A program made the translations under genes and the position numbers. This document shows positions 32,201 to 37,669 of a DNA stretch of 52,500 nt, piece after piece. The notes under the pieces were generated by a model. It had not been told where the DNA came from and made no database searches. It was given only the letters and a program-made list of their open reading frames with translations. This stretch comes from Prorocentrum cordatum. Taxonomy: Eukaryota > Sar > Dinophyceae > Prorocentrales > Prorocentraceae. The stretch's first letter is position 1. Every line of letters begins with the position of its first letter. The DNA lies in contig CAUYUJ010004769.1 of assembly GCA_963575745.1 (NCBI GenBank), positions 52,501 through 105,000 of the forward strand, given 5' to 3'.

Positions 32201-35200
32201 AGCTTGGGTGACTCTTATGGGGATGAATTGTCTGCCCTCTAGAGGTTGTCCAGCCGGGGACCAACAACGTCGTCGGATGCTACAGCCCCTGCAGTAAGCT
32301 GACGCTCAGCCAGTGGGGCAACGACGGGGCGCAGGGCGTGACGCCTGCCGACCGGAAGGCCTCAAGCTACTGCTGCCCTACGCCCCCGGAGACGCCCGAG
32401 GCGTGCCGGAAGGGGCCCGTGGAAGGCACGAAGTTTGTGAAGGCCGTGCACAAGCATTGCCCAGGTGGGCGAAGCGACAAAAAATTGGTCATTTGCGCTG
32501 GCATCGGTGCGCAAGCTGGTCGCGTAAGAAGGCGCGTAAGCGCCCTCGTCTCCAATACAGCGTGCCGCGTTGGCGGCCCGCGTAAGCCCCCGCGTGAGGT
32601 CTCTATGCCGTCCCGCTTAAGACCCGTTTTTGATCGTCGCTGAGGTGTTTACGGATACTCGTACGACGATGGCATGGGTCTGATCACATTCGGCGGCGAG
32701 CCCGGGGGGGAAGTGAGAAGGGTCGGGCATTCTCAGCAGACTCAGAAGTCCCCGCGCCTTCCGAGAAGTTTCCGCTGTCTTCTGAGACGGTCTTCTTTAC
32801 TCATTTACCCCCTCGCTCGCCGCCGACACATGCCCAAAGACAACCAGATACGAGATGATTTTCTTTTGTCCCGACAACGGCACAGACCAGGCCGAGATTG
32901 ACGGCGCCACGCCTGGCGCCGGCAGCGGGCCCAACATCGGAGGCCTGGAGATCGGCCCCAGCACCATCATCGGCGGCCACCTCCGAGGGAAGATGATCCC
33001 GATCTCGGTGATGGTGGTGGTACTCGGGCTTCCCAGGTTGCCGCAGTATTGCCACCAACGCCAACATCTGGGGATCGTCTTCCCTCGGCACGGGCGGCCC
33101 CCTGGGTTTGTGTCGGTGCCCATTCCCAAGCCTCGAGCAGCACGGGCAGCAGCAGCGGCTCTGGCGGCAGCGGCAAGAAGTGCGGGCAAGTTGTATGTCC
33201 ATATTCATTGCGTCTTGGACTCTCTGGGAAGGGGCGCCAAAAGGCCGAAGCGCAGTGGATATGCACACAGGCCGAGCTGGGTTGTCTGGGGACGTGAGCC
33301 CGAAATTCCGAGATGCCCTGGATATGGATTCCCGCTGGTCGTTGACAGGAGAAATCTCTGCATCCGCAAGTCCCAATCTACTTTTGGCGCCTTCCTGCTT
33401 CTCAGAGCGTGAATTACCTACCCCGCTTTCGCTTCCAGGCAAAACCAAGCCATACCACGCGCCTCCTCGTCAAGGGGCCTGACCAGTACAGGCCGTAGTT
33501 TGGCATCGCTTGGTATCTCTTGGAAGCGAGGGCGGTCAAAAGCGAGGTAGATTTGTTTTCCCCCTAGCTTCAAGAGTGCAGTGGTCTTCCCTCTCTCCTC
33601 CTCTTCAGGGGGGCGGGTGGAAAGGCCCCACCTACTTCCACCGCCTGCCTGCTCCACGTTTCTGCCCCCGTCTTCCGACCAGCGGGCCTACATCTTGCCC
33701 GCGAGAAGCGCGGCGGAGAGGCCGACGACGGCCACGGGGTCCGCGCCACGCCTGCCGAGGGCAGGCGGCCTGGCAGGGGCAACCGCAGCGGCTCCGGCGG
33801 CAGCGCCCAGGAGGCCGGCGGCGAACTCGTGGAGCCAGGGGCGGCGTGGAACCAGTACTGCGCCGACCCGGCCGTGTACAGCGGGCACTCCTCGGGCCTG
33901 GAGGACTGCCAGAGGCTGTGGAGCTCCCAACTGTCGGCGGCCAGCCCGGAGGGGGCATGGCCTCCCAAGGCCCTTGCATCCTTGCCGCGCCGCCTGATCA
34001 CATGCGTCGACTGCGCGACGACCGACACCAGCTCTGTTCATTCTCTGTTCATTCCGAACAGGGCTCGCTGTCGGTGTCCCCGCGGGTGTTGTCCATCCGC
34101 GGTCAGCCTGGGAGGGAAGTGAGAGTGGGCGGGCCTTCTCAGAAGGCTCGGGAGTCCTCTGGTTCTCTGAGGAGATTTCTAAGGCTTCCCCGAAGATGCA
34201 AAGAACGTCTCAGAAGGCTGGATGGCTTCTGAGAAGCCCCGCCGCCTTCTGAGAGGGTCGTACCCTCTCACTTCTCCCCCTCGCTCGCTGCCGAAAATGG
34301 GGTCCAAGTAGATGTCGGGGAACGAACAACGGCATAAGCACACACACACATCTCCAGGAGGTTAGCGCGGACCTCCGAAAGCTGTGCTCATGCCAGCATT
34401 AGTTCTGCTGTATGGGGTCTGTGGATCGCGCCGCACCACCGATGTATCGGGGTTCACTCGATGTGGACCACGGCCACGCCAGCTTCGCCGACGTATCGCC
34501 TATATGCATCGGCGAAGCGTCGGCGATGCGGCGTGATCCTCGGGAGGCGCTGCCGGCTCAACCCCGACTGCGGCTTCCTCTCCCACTGGCAGTCCCGAGG
34601 CCATCACTGGTGCTCAGAGGAGGAAAAGGTACCCCGTACCTCTGCCCTTCGCTCGTTCTCCCCTCTGTGGGCCTCCTGGGCTGCCCTCGGCACCACCGCT
34701 GGATGCGCCTCGACATCCTGGTCAGAACGCACCCCGGGAGAGGTCTGGAGGGGGTACCAGTATCGGCACCTTCTGGTTTCCCCAGGTGCAGGCTGACGCA
34801 GCGGTGCGACAAGCTCAGGCACCACGGCGCGCAGCCGATCTCGATCTACCGGAAGTCGGAAACTGGAACATATACATTACCAGTGGCGGGCTGTTTTTCA
34901 ATCCCAGGACGTCTTGAGGCTCGAGGACGACGCTGGGGTGGTGTGGTGTATAATTTGTTCCCCGATGTCCCGGGGAAACAACGAAAAATGTATATACCAG
35001 GGTCCCGTAAACACCAGGATCCGCTCTCCAGTGCAAACTACAATGCAGGGCCGGAACAAGCGTCGGTGTATAGAGTTCGATTCCCTAGGAAGGACGTCCA
35101 GGAGAAGTCCGCTCCGGAGCCGGCGCCGGCGCCAGCGACACCGCCGCAGGCGCGGGCGCCGGCGGCGGACGAGGAGGAGGCGCATGCCTTGGAGGACCCT

Positions 35201-35880
35201 GAGATCCGGCGTTGCCTCAAAAACGTTACATAGAAATTGACCACATAACATCCTCCTCCTCCTCCTCCTCTTCCTCCTCCTCCTCCTCCTCCCCCTTCTC
35301 CTCCTCCTCCTCCTCCTCCTCCTCCTCCTCGTTCTCCCCCTCCCCCTCCCCCTCCTCCTCCTCCTACTACATCTCTTTCTGCGCCACATCTCGAGCCGGA
35401 TCGGCCCGTGGGAGTGGCCCTGTCGTGAGGAGGAGCAGGCGGCGCCGGGACATCTCAGGGGATCCCGAGGGCAACTAACCACATAACAATGAACCACATA
35501 ACATCCTCCTCCTCCTCCTCCTCCTCCTCCTCCTCCTCCTCCTCCTCCTCCTCCTCCTCCTCCTCCTCCCCCTTCTCCTCCTCCTCTGAAGGGCAACGCG
35601 ACGGCCCGCGGGACCTGCTGCTTCCTCGAGCGGGAGCCGGGGGGCGCCTGCCGGGGCGGGTGCGCCAGCGGCGCGTCGGCGGCGGGCGGGCCCTGCGCGG
35701 CGTCCCGCGAGGGCTGCAGGCGCTGCCTGGCCGGCGCGGTGTGGTGCCCGGCGGCCCGGGGCGCCCGCGAGCGCCCGCGGGCGGCCGGGGAGGGCGTGCG
35801 GCTGTGGGCTGCGGCGGGCGGCGCTGCGGGAGGGGCACGGTCTCGAAAGGGGTGCTGGCGGGCCTGTGTTCCACCACTAC
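29108..35880 (+). CDS. thaumatin-like protein with PAN/Apple-like and Cys-rich modules (multi-exon)
   Basis: Order: signal peptide, Gly/Ser/His linker, thaumatin-like domain (exons 3-7, about 262 residues), Ala-rich linker, PAN/Apple-like module (exons 8-10), Pro/Ala/Glu linker and a Cys-rich module (exon 13). The thaumatin part shows Ile-Thr-Asn-His-Cys near its start, Asn-Gly-Cys-Leu-Leu-Gly-Asp, Asp-Val-Ser-Leu-Val-Asp-Gly, Tyr-Cys-Cys-Pro, Tyr-Ser-Tyr-Asp-Asp and Phe-Phe-Cys-Pro at the end. Exactly 16 cysteines are counted, the number typical of plant thaumatin-like proteins. Such proteins are extracellular, and many bind or cleave beta-glucans; PAN modules bind protein or carbohydrate. 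A secreted or cell-surface glycan-binding role is inference. The start is the ATG just before an Arg-rich n-region and hydrophobic core. Exon borders were set by frame continuity, family motifs and flanking direct repeats. The 3' end is uncertain. Confidence 0.75.
29391..29547. mobile_element. MITE-like element, family A, copy 2, with 11 bp target duplication
   Basis: 157 bp inside intron 1 of the thaumatin-like gene. Flanked by GAGGCTAGGCT at 29380-29390 and 29548-29558. Left end TAAGGCGGGCGTGTCTCTCT, right end ACAGGAGGACATGCCCGACC. The direct repeat marks a clean insertion. Confidence 0.85.
29803..29965. mobile_element. TIR element, family W, copy 1
   Basis: About 163 bp in intron 1. Left GAAAAAGATACGGATACGTG then TTGTC, right GACAACACGTATCCGTATCT then TTC, nearly perfect inverted arms. 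The middle CACCGCTGGATTCGCCTCG and GAACGCACCCCAAGAGAGG are shared with the copies at 31466-31773, 34614-34789 and 41634-41813. Confidence 0.85.
30200..30309 (+). CDS. thaumatin-like gene, exon 2 (Gly/Ser linker)
   Basis: Preceded by CCCCTCAG. In the frame that continues exon 1 it encodes a linker rich in Gly, Ser, His and Arg. It ends AGGT, and AGGT is repeated at 30660-30663, so a GT-AG intron (30308-30661) joins it to exon 3 without frame change. Confidence 0.6.
30310..30455. mobile_element. TIR element, family G, copy inside intron 2
   Basis: Starts GTCGGAGGATCTTGCCGCGT and ends with GGCGATGCGGTGCGATCCGC, inverted to it. Rich in GCATCGCCGA motifs. It forms the first half of intron 2; family S follows. 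Confidence 0.7.
30485..30620. mobile_element. element family S, copy 2, inside intron 2
   Basis: CGTCGACTCCCAGGTAAAGA, ACTATGGGAAGTGGGGGTGA, ACCCAGAACATATGGGAAAA and TGTCCCAGGGCCCC, in the same order as copy 1 at 11525-11665. Confidence 0.75.
30664..31071 (+). CDS. thaumatin-like gene, exon 3 (N-terminal half of the domain)
   Basis: Opens with a Ser/Arg/His linker, then the start of the domain at Leu-Lys-Ile-Thr-Asn-His-Cys. Contains Arg-Tyr-Trp-Pro-Lys-Met-Arg-Cys (matching the Arg-x-Trp-Gly-Arg-x-Gly-Cys region), Gly-Asp-Ser-Gly-Gly, Ala-Pro-Pro, Lys-Phe-Glu-Ala and Asp-Val-Ser-Leu-Val-Asp-Gly-Trp. Five of the 16 cysteines lie here. Arg, Glu and Asp residues at places expected for the acidic cleft are kept, but the whole set was not checked. 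Ends at ACGGC, repeated at 31792-31796. Confidence 0.85.
31069..31268. mobile_element. TIR element, family B, in intron 3
   Basis: Left GGCGAGCGAGGGGGGAAAGT, right CTTCCCCCCCCGGGCTCGCC then GCCGA. It begins at the exon border, so the left TIR overlaps codons of exon 3. It contains GAGAAGGCCGTAGGACTCC, which is repeated at 41360. Confidence 0.75.
31299..31440. mobile_element. TIR element, family F, in intron 3
   Basis: Left GTTCGGCGCTCCGCGCGGAT, right ACCCGCGCGGAGCTCCGAC in inverse. Nearly identical to 41464-41606. Confidence 0.85.
31466..31773. mobile_element. TIR element, family W, interrupted by family A
   Basis: Matches 41634-41813 almost base for base up to GGGGAGTAGC and again from GCGGTACCG to TTTGGTTTCCCCAG. 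The extra sequence between is family A copy 3. Confidence 0.85.
31610..31739. mobile_element. MITE-like element, family A, copy 3, with 8 bp target duplication
   Basis: 130 bp, flanked by GAGTAGCA at 31602-31609 and 31740-31747. The related locus at 41768-41780 lacks it and has one copy of the site (GAGTAGCGG), giving a filled and empty pair. TIRs TAGGTCGGGCAT and GTGCCCGACTTA. Confidence 0.9.
31797..31913 (+). CDS. thaumatin-like gene, exon 4
   Basis: Joined in frame after the ACGGC repeat, it encodes Asn-Cys-Ser-Ala-Gly... then Thr-Asp-Cys-Ser-Arg-Leu-Ser and Gln-Cys-Pro-Ser, the middle of the domain with three cysteines. Ends Ser-Leu-Glu, with a GT donor at 31914. The last three bases begin a 24 bp stretch (31911-31934) that is repeated at 32242-32265. 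Confidence 0.85.
31978..32107. mobile_element. TIR element, family F, in intron 4
   Basis: Left GCGTTCCGCGCGGATTTCTT, right CCAAGAAATGCGCTCCGAC, degenerate inverted arms around GGCGGCGCCTCCGGCGCCGC. Confidence 0.75.
32108..32240. mobile_element. element family V, copy 1, in intron 4
   Basis: GGCGTTTACTGAAAAGCC, GGCGTTTATTGGACAGCCCT and CGCTTACTAAACGGCT are related to one another and to a second copy at 46755-47095, where CTTGGG-type repeats lie inside. Confidence 0.55.
32245..32467 (+). CDS. thaumatin-like gene, exon 5
   Basis: GT-AG junction with exon 4 gives Ser-Leu-Glu/Val-Val-Gln-Pro-Gly-Thr. It encodes Gly-Cys-Tyr-Ser-Pro-Cys-Ser, Ser-Tyr-Cys-Cys-Pro-Thr-Pro-Pro-Glu and Lys-Ala-Val-His-Lys-His-Cys-Pro-Gly: six cysteines in the order of the family (compare Tyr-Cys-Cys and Cys-Pro of plant proteins). 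Confidence 0.9.
32468..32647. mobile_element. introner forming intron 5 (180 bp, AGGTG repeats)
   Basis: Flanked by AGGTG at 32463-32467 and 32643-32647. Ends carry AGCGACAAAAAATTGG and GTTTTTGATCGTCGCT, inverted with changes. The interior matches the free copy at 21768-21930 (GCGTAAGCGCCC, CAGCGTGCCGCG, TTGGCGGCCCGCGTAAGCC). Because the repeat is AGGTG, a GT-AG intron arises from 32465 to 32644. Confidence 0.85.
32648..32689 (+). CDS. thaumatin-like gene, exon 6 (42 bp micro-exon)
   Basis: Encodes Tyr-Gly-Tyr-Ser-Tyr-Asp-Asp-Gly-Met-Gly-Leu-Ile-Thr plus the first base of a Cys codon. The Tyr-Ser-Tyr-Asp-Asp motif is a hallmark of the family. Ends CACAT, repeated at 32827-32831. Confidence 0.85.
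32690..32826. mobile_element. introner forming intron 6 (family B, 137 bp, CACAT repeats)
   Basis: Perfect 12 bp TIRs TCGGCGGCGAGC (32690-32701) and GCTCGCCGCCGA (32815-32826), with CACAT immediately outside on both sides. Removing the element and one CACAT creates the codon TGC for the 15th cysteine. None of the possible cut positions within the repeat gives GT-AG or GC-AG; one gives AT-AC. Other family B copies: 31069-31268, 34100-34295, 37957-38137 and an arm at 41400-41434. Confidence 0.85.
32832..33187 (+). CDS. thaumatin-like gene, exon 7 (end of domain and Ala-rich linker)
   Basis: After junction with exon 6: Thr-Cys-Pro-Lys-Thr-Thr-Arg-Tyr-Glu-Met-Ile-Phe-Phe-Cys-Pro, the C-terminal signature of thaumatin-like proteins. 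Then an acidic/Gly stretch, then an Ala-rich linker. A possible further TIR element (family Z, about 32984-33085, CCGAGGGAAGATGATCCC and its inverse) keeps the frame open and may be exonic or spliced. Ends GCGGGC, repeated at 33682-33687. Confidence 0.75.
33205..33403. mobile_element. TIR element, family U, in intron 7
   Basis: Left GGAAGGGGCGCCAAAAGG, right CTTTTGGCGCCTTCCTGCTT, inverted. The right arm recurs alone at about 38985-39010. Confidence 0.7.
33404..33560. mobile_element. TIR element, family R, copy 2, in intron 7
   Basis: CCTACCCCGCTTTCGCTTCC and CTTGGAAGCGAGGGCGGTCA arms as in copies at 2293-2436 and 44981-45135. Very close to the third copy. Confidence 0.8.
33688..33916 (+). 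CDS. thaumatin-like gene, exon 8 (linker, start of PAN-like module)
   Basis: In the frame carried from exon 7: a Lys/Gly/Asp linker, Gly-Asn-Arg-Ser-Gly-Ser-Gly-Gly-Ser, then Trp-Asn-Gln-Tyr-Cys-Ala-Asp, His-Ser-Ser-Gly-Leu-Glu-Asp-Cys-Gln-Arg. The last part matches the opening of PAN/Apple-type modules. Ends GAGGC, repeated at 34544-34548. Confidence 0.75.
33917..34548. other. intron 8, composite of several elements
   Basis: 632 bp between GAGGC repeats (a GC-AG border is possible at 33915 and 34546). Contains a family D fragment (33960-34030), a hairpin-like stretch with CTGTTCATTCCGAACAGGGC, family B (34100-34295) and family G (34405-34543). The stretch 33950-34295 is repeated at 37840-38137. 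Confidence 0.7.
34549..34613 (+). CDS. thaumatin-like gene, exon 9 (PAN-like module core)
   Basis: Joined to exon 8 it reads Asp-Cys-Gln-Arg-Arg-Cys-Arg-Leu-Asn-Pro-Asp-Cys-Gly-Phe-Leu-Ser-His-Trp, then Gly-His-His-Trp-Cys: the Cys-x3-Cys ... Cys pattern of PAN modules. Ends GGTGC, repeated at 34785-34789. Confidence 0.8.
34614..34789. mobile_element. introner forming intron 9 (family W, 176 bp, GGTGC repeats)
   Basis: Between GGTGC at 34609-34613 and 34785-34789. The interior CACCGCTGGATGCGCCTCG and GAACGCACCCCGGGAGAGG matches family W elsewhere. The repeat lets a GT-AG intron run from 34610 to 34785 (end TTTCCCCAG), so here the element itself brings the polypyrimidine tract and acceptor. 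Confidence 0.85.
34790..34855 (+). CDS. thaumatin-like gene, exon 10 (end of PAN-like module)
   Basis: Encodes Arg-Leu-Thr-Gln-Arg-Cys-Asp-Lys-Leu-Arg ... Gly-Ala-Gln-Pro-Ile-Ser-Ile-Tyr-Arg-Lys, a typical PAN module end. With exons 8 and 9 the module has six cysteines. Ends GGAAG, repeated at 35088-35092. Confidence 0.8.
34856..35092. mobile_element. introner-like element forming intron 10 (237 bp, GGAAG repeats)
   Basis: GGAAG at 34851-34855 and 35088-35092. Ends TCGGAAACTGGAACATATAC and TATAGAGTTCGATTCCCTA are degenerate inverse copies. No GT-AG or GC-AG position is available within the repeat; GA-AG or TC-AG would be needed. Not seen elsewhere in the window. Confidence 0.7.
35093..35215 (+). 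CDS. thaumatin-like gene, exon 11 (Pro/Ala/Glu linker)
   Basis: Continues in frame with Asp-Val-Gln-Glu-Lys-Ser, a Pro-Ala-rich run, Asp-Glu-Glu-Glu-Ala, and Asp-Pro-Glu-Ile-Arg-Arg-Cys. A stop follows at 35231 if unspliced. The right border is uncertain. Confidence 0.55.
35250..35372. repeat. (TCC)n microsatellite in intron 11
   Basis: Preceded by GACCACATAACATCC, the same lead-in as the tract at 35505. Confidence 0.9.
35395..35475 (+). CDS. candidate exon 12 of the thaumatin-like gene
   Basis: Frame ending Arg-Asp-Ile-Ser-Gly-Asp-Pro-Glu-Gly-Asn joins exon 13 seamlessly. The left border is not defined. Ends AGGGCAAC, repeated at 35590-35597. Confidence 0.4.
35476..35597. mobile_element. 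introner-like (TCC)n element forming intron 12 (122 bp)
   Basis: Flanked by AGGGCAAC (8 bp) on both sides. It consists of TAACCACATAACAATGAACC, CACATAACATCC and (TCC)n. The same lead-in begins the tract at about 35231-35372, so a microsatellite-bearing element was inserted twice in one gene. Confidence 0.65.
35598..35880 (+). CDS. thaumatin-like gene, exon 13 (Cys-rich module)
   Basis: Ala-Thr-Ala-Arg-Gly-Thr-Cys-Cys-Phe-Leu-Glu, Gly-Ala-Cys-Arg-Gly-Gly-Cys, Pro-Cys-Ala, Gly-Cys-Arg-Arg-Cys-Leu and Ala-Val-Trp-Cys-Pro. Small Cys modules ending in Trp-Cys-Pro are familiar from dinoflagellate secreted proteins (impression from memory, not a database match). The frame runs on into GGA repeats, so the exon end and the stop are not defined. 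Confidence 0.5.
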
Positions 35881-35889
35881 GCCGCCATC

Positions 35890-36110
35890 TCAGTGGGAGG
35901 GGGGAGGAGGAGGAAGGGGAGGAGGAGAGGAGGAGGAGGAGGAGGAGGAGGAGGAGGAGGAGGAGGAGGAGGAGGAGGAGGGAGGAGGGAGGAGGAGGAG
36001 GAGGAGGAGGAGGAGGAGGAGGAGGGGGAGGAGGAGGAGGAGGAGGAGGAGGAGGAGGAGGGAGGAGGAGGAGGAGGAGGAGGAGGAGGAGGAGGAGGAG
36101 GAGGAGGCCC
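35890..36110. repeat. (GGA)n microsatellite
   Basis: About 220 bp of GGA with few breaks. Confidence 0.95.
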
Positions 36111-36204
36111 CCCTCCCCCTCCTGCTCATGGTGGTGGCGGTGGAAGACAAGCCCACCAGGGCGCGTCGGCCACGCGCGGAGGGGGGCATTCCAGGCTTCA
36201 TAGA

Positions 36205-36395
36205 TGGGACCGGAGCAGATGGGATCGGAGGATGGCGCTGCACCGCCGATGCATCGGCGAGTCGGCTCGATGCGGAGCCCGATTTACTCCACGCCGATGT
36301 CGCCGATGCATCGCCGACGTCGGCGATGCATCGCCGATGCATTGGCGATGCGGCGCGGTCCTCCGACCCCATCTACTCGGACCCCATCTAGGAGG
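36205..36395. mobile_element. TIR element, family G, best copy, with long flanking repeats
   Basis: Left GATGGGATCGGAGGATGGCG, right CGCGGTCCTCCGACCCCATC, inverted. The interior is rich in GCCGATGCATCGGC-type palindromes. Outside, GCGTCGGCCACGCGCGGAGG occurs on both sides (about 36165 and 36393). Confidence 0.8.
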
Positions 36396-36519
36396 CCTCT
36401 GGCGTCGGCCACGCGCGGAGGGGGGGGGGAGTGGTAGCAAGTCCTGTTAGCCTCGTGCTCTGTCTTCAGGGATGCGTGGGCGCCGCTTGGCGTCTGGTGA
36501 TCGGTGAGACAGTGCCGAC

Positions 36520-36640
36520 ATAGCGTCGATTAAGGTCGTTTAGCGTCGATCAGCGTCGATTTAGCGTCGATTAGCGTCGATCTAGCGTCGAGTAGCGTCG
36601 ATTGGCGTTGATGAGTGTCGACGGACGTCGATTCGCAAGA
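36520..36640. repeat. TTAGCGTCGATT minisatellite, array 1
   Basis: About ten units of 10-13 bp (TTAGCGTCGA), followed by GATTCGCAAGAGCC and GATGGTATGGGAGGC. Array 2 at 40895-41035 has the same unit and the same right flank, so array and flank form one dispersed repeat. Confidence 0.9.
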
Positions 36641-36804
36641 GCCAATAGGATGGTATGGGAGGCCCCCACGAGTTGCCGCAGAAGGGGGACGGGGGAAGGC
36701 GCTTTAGCACTCCTGCTTCTCAGAAGGTGCGGGGCCTTCTAAGGAGCATTCTTCTATGGAGCCTTCCCGCTCCCCTACCTCGTTGTGCGCGCCGCCGAGT
36801 GCGG

Positions 36805-37015
36805 AAAGACTGCAGTCAGCCCGCACAGTAGGGATGGGCAACCTTCCCAAGGGTACCCCTGCATCCTTGCCTCCTCGGTCCATCCTTGGCCACTCCCGTG
36901 GGCCGCGCCCCGCTCGAAAAGCGTCGACATCTGATGTCGACGCTTTTCGATGCGCGAAAAGGATGATGATCATCCTTTTCGCGCATCGATATGAGACGGG
37001 CCGACTGCATGGGTA
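36805..37015. mobile_element. family D element carrying two perfect palindromes
   Basis: Family D landmarks (GATGGGCAACCTTCCCAAGG, GGTCCATCCTTGGCCACTCC). Two palindromes occupy the place of the simple inner arm seen in 42515-42680: 36915-36949 (17 bp arms, 1 bp loop) and 36947-36989 (21 bp arms, 1 bp centre), overlapping by 3 bp. Confidence 0.8.
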
Positions 37016-37261
37016 CTCCAGATCCTTCAGTAAGCCCCCCCCCGTGCTAAACTGTCCGACGCCCCTTGCCCGCCCCCCCCCCACGTTCCCCAAACCCACC
37101 CCCTCTCGCTCCCCAGCCTCCCCACGCCCCCCGAAGGACGAGCGCGAAGTGATCCGCGCTTCGCGGAGCGCGAAGCGCGAAATCGGGAGCCCTTGTGGGG
37201 GAAGGCCCCCAGGGTCCAGGACCCGTTTCCCTCCTGACCCGCTTCCCCCATGCCAAAGACG

Positions 37262-37487
37262 GGTTCGGGGGCCCGCAAGCGGTGTGGTGACCCTCCCGTG
37301 TGGTGAGTCGGTGGGGATTCGGGCTCACCGCACGGTTTTGAGTGACTCGGGTTCTCCGAGGACGTCTCGGGCGACTGGAGCCTCCACGGTCCCAAGACCG
37401 TGCGCTGACAGAGCGTGCGGTGAGGTCTGGGGGGATTTCGAGGTCACCGCACGGTCTGTCACCGCATCGTTTCGGGACTCCAAATGG
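37262..37487. mobile_element. element family M, copy 2
   Basis: Same motif order as 5505-5745, with four copies of CACCGCACGG or CACCGCATCG. Confidence 0.7.
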
Positions 37488-37669
37488 GCGCGGAAAGGAT
37501 GGGCACGAAGGACGAAAGCAGTTCTTGTTCATATCAAACAGAACTCGCTGTCGCTGTCGCTTGGAACATGTGTTTCAATCACTCTCGCACACACGCTGCA
37601 CGTAAAGCTGGGCACGGGAAGAATGTGTAATCATATACAAAAGCGGCCTGTTCATTTCGAATGTGTGCA

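Noticed and set aside
33126-33200. A Ser-Gly linker frame (Ser-Ser-Ser-Thr-Gly-Ser-Ser-Ser-Gly) as the reading of exon 7
   Set aside because: It looks like other linkers of the gene, but its phase does not connect to exon 6 or exon 8. The Ala-rich frame connects on both sides.
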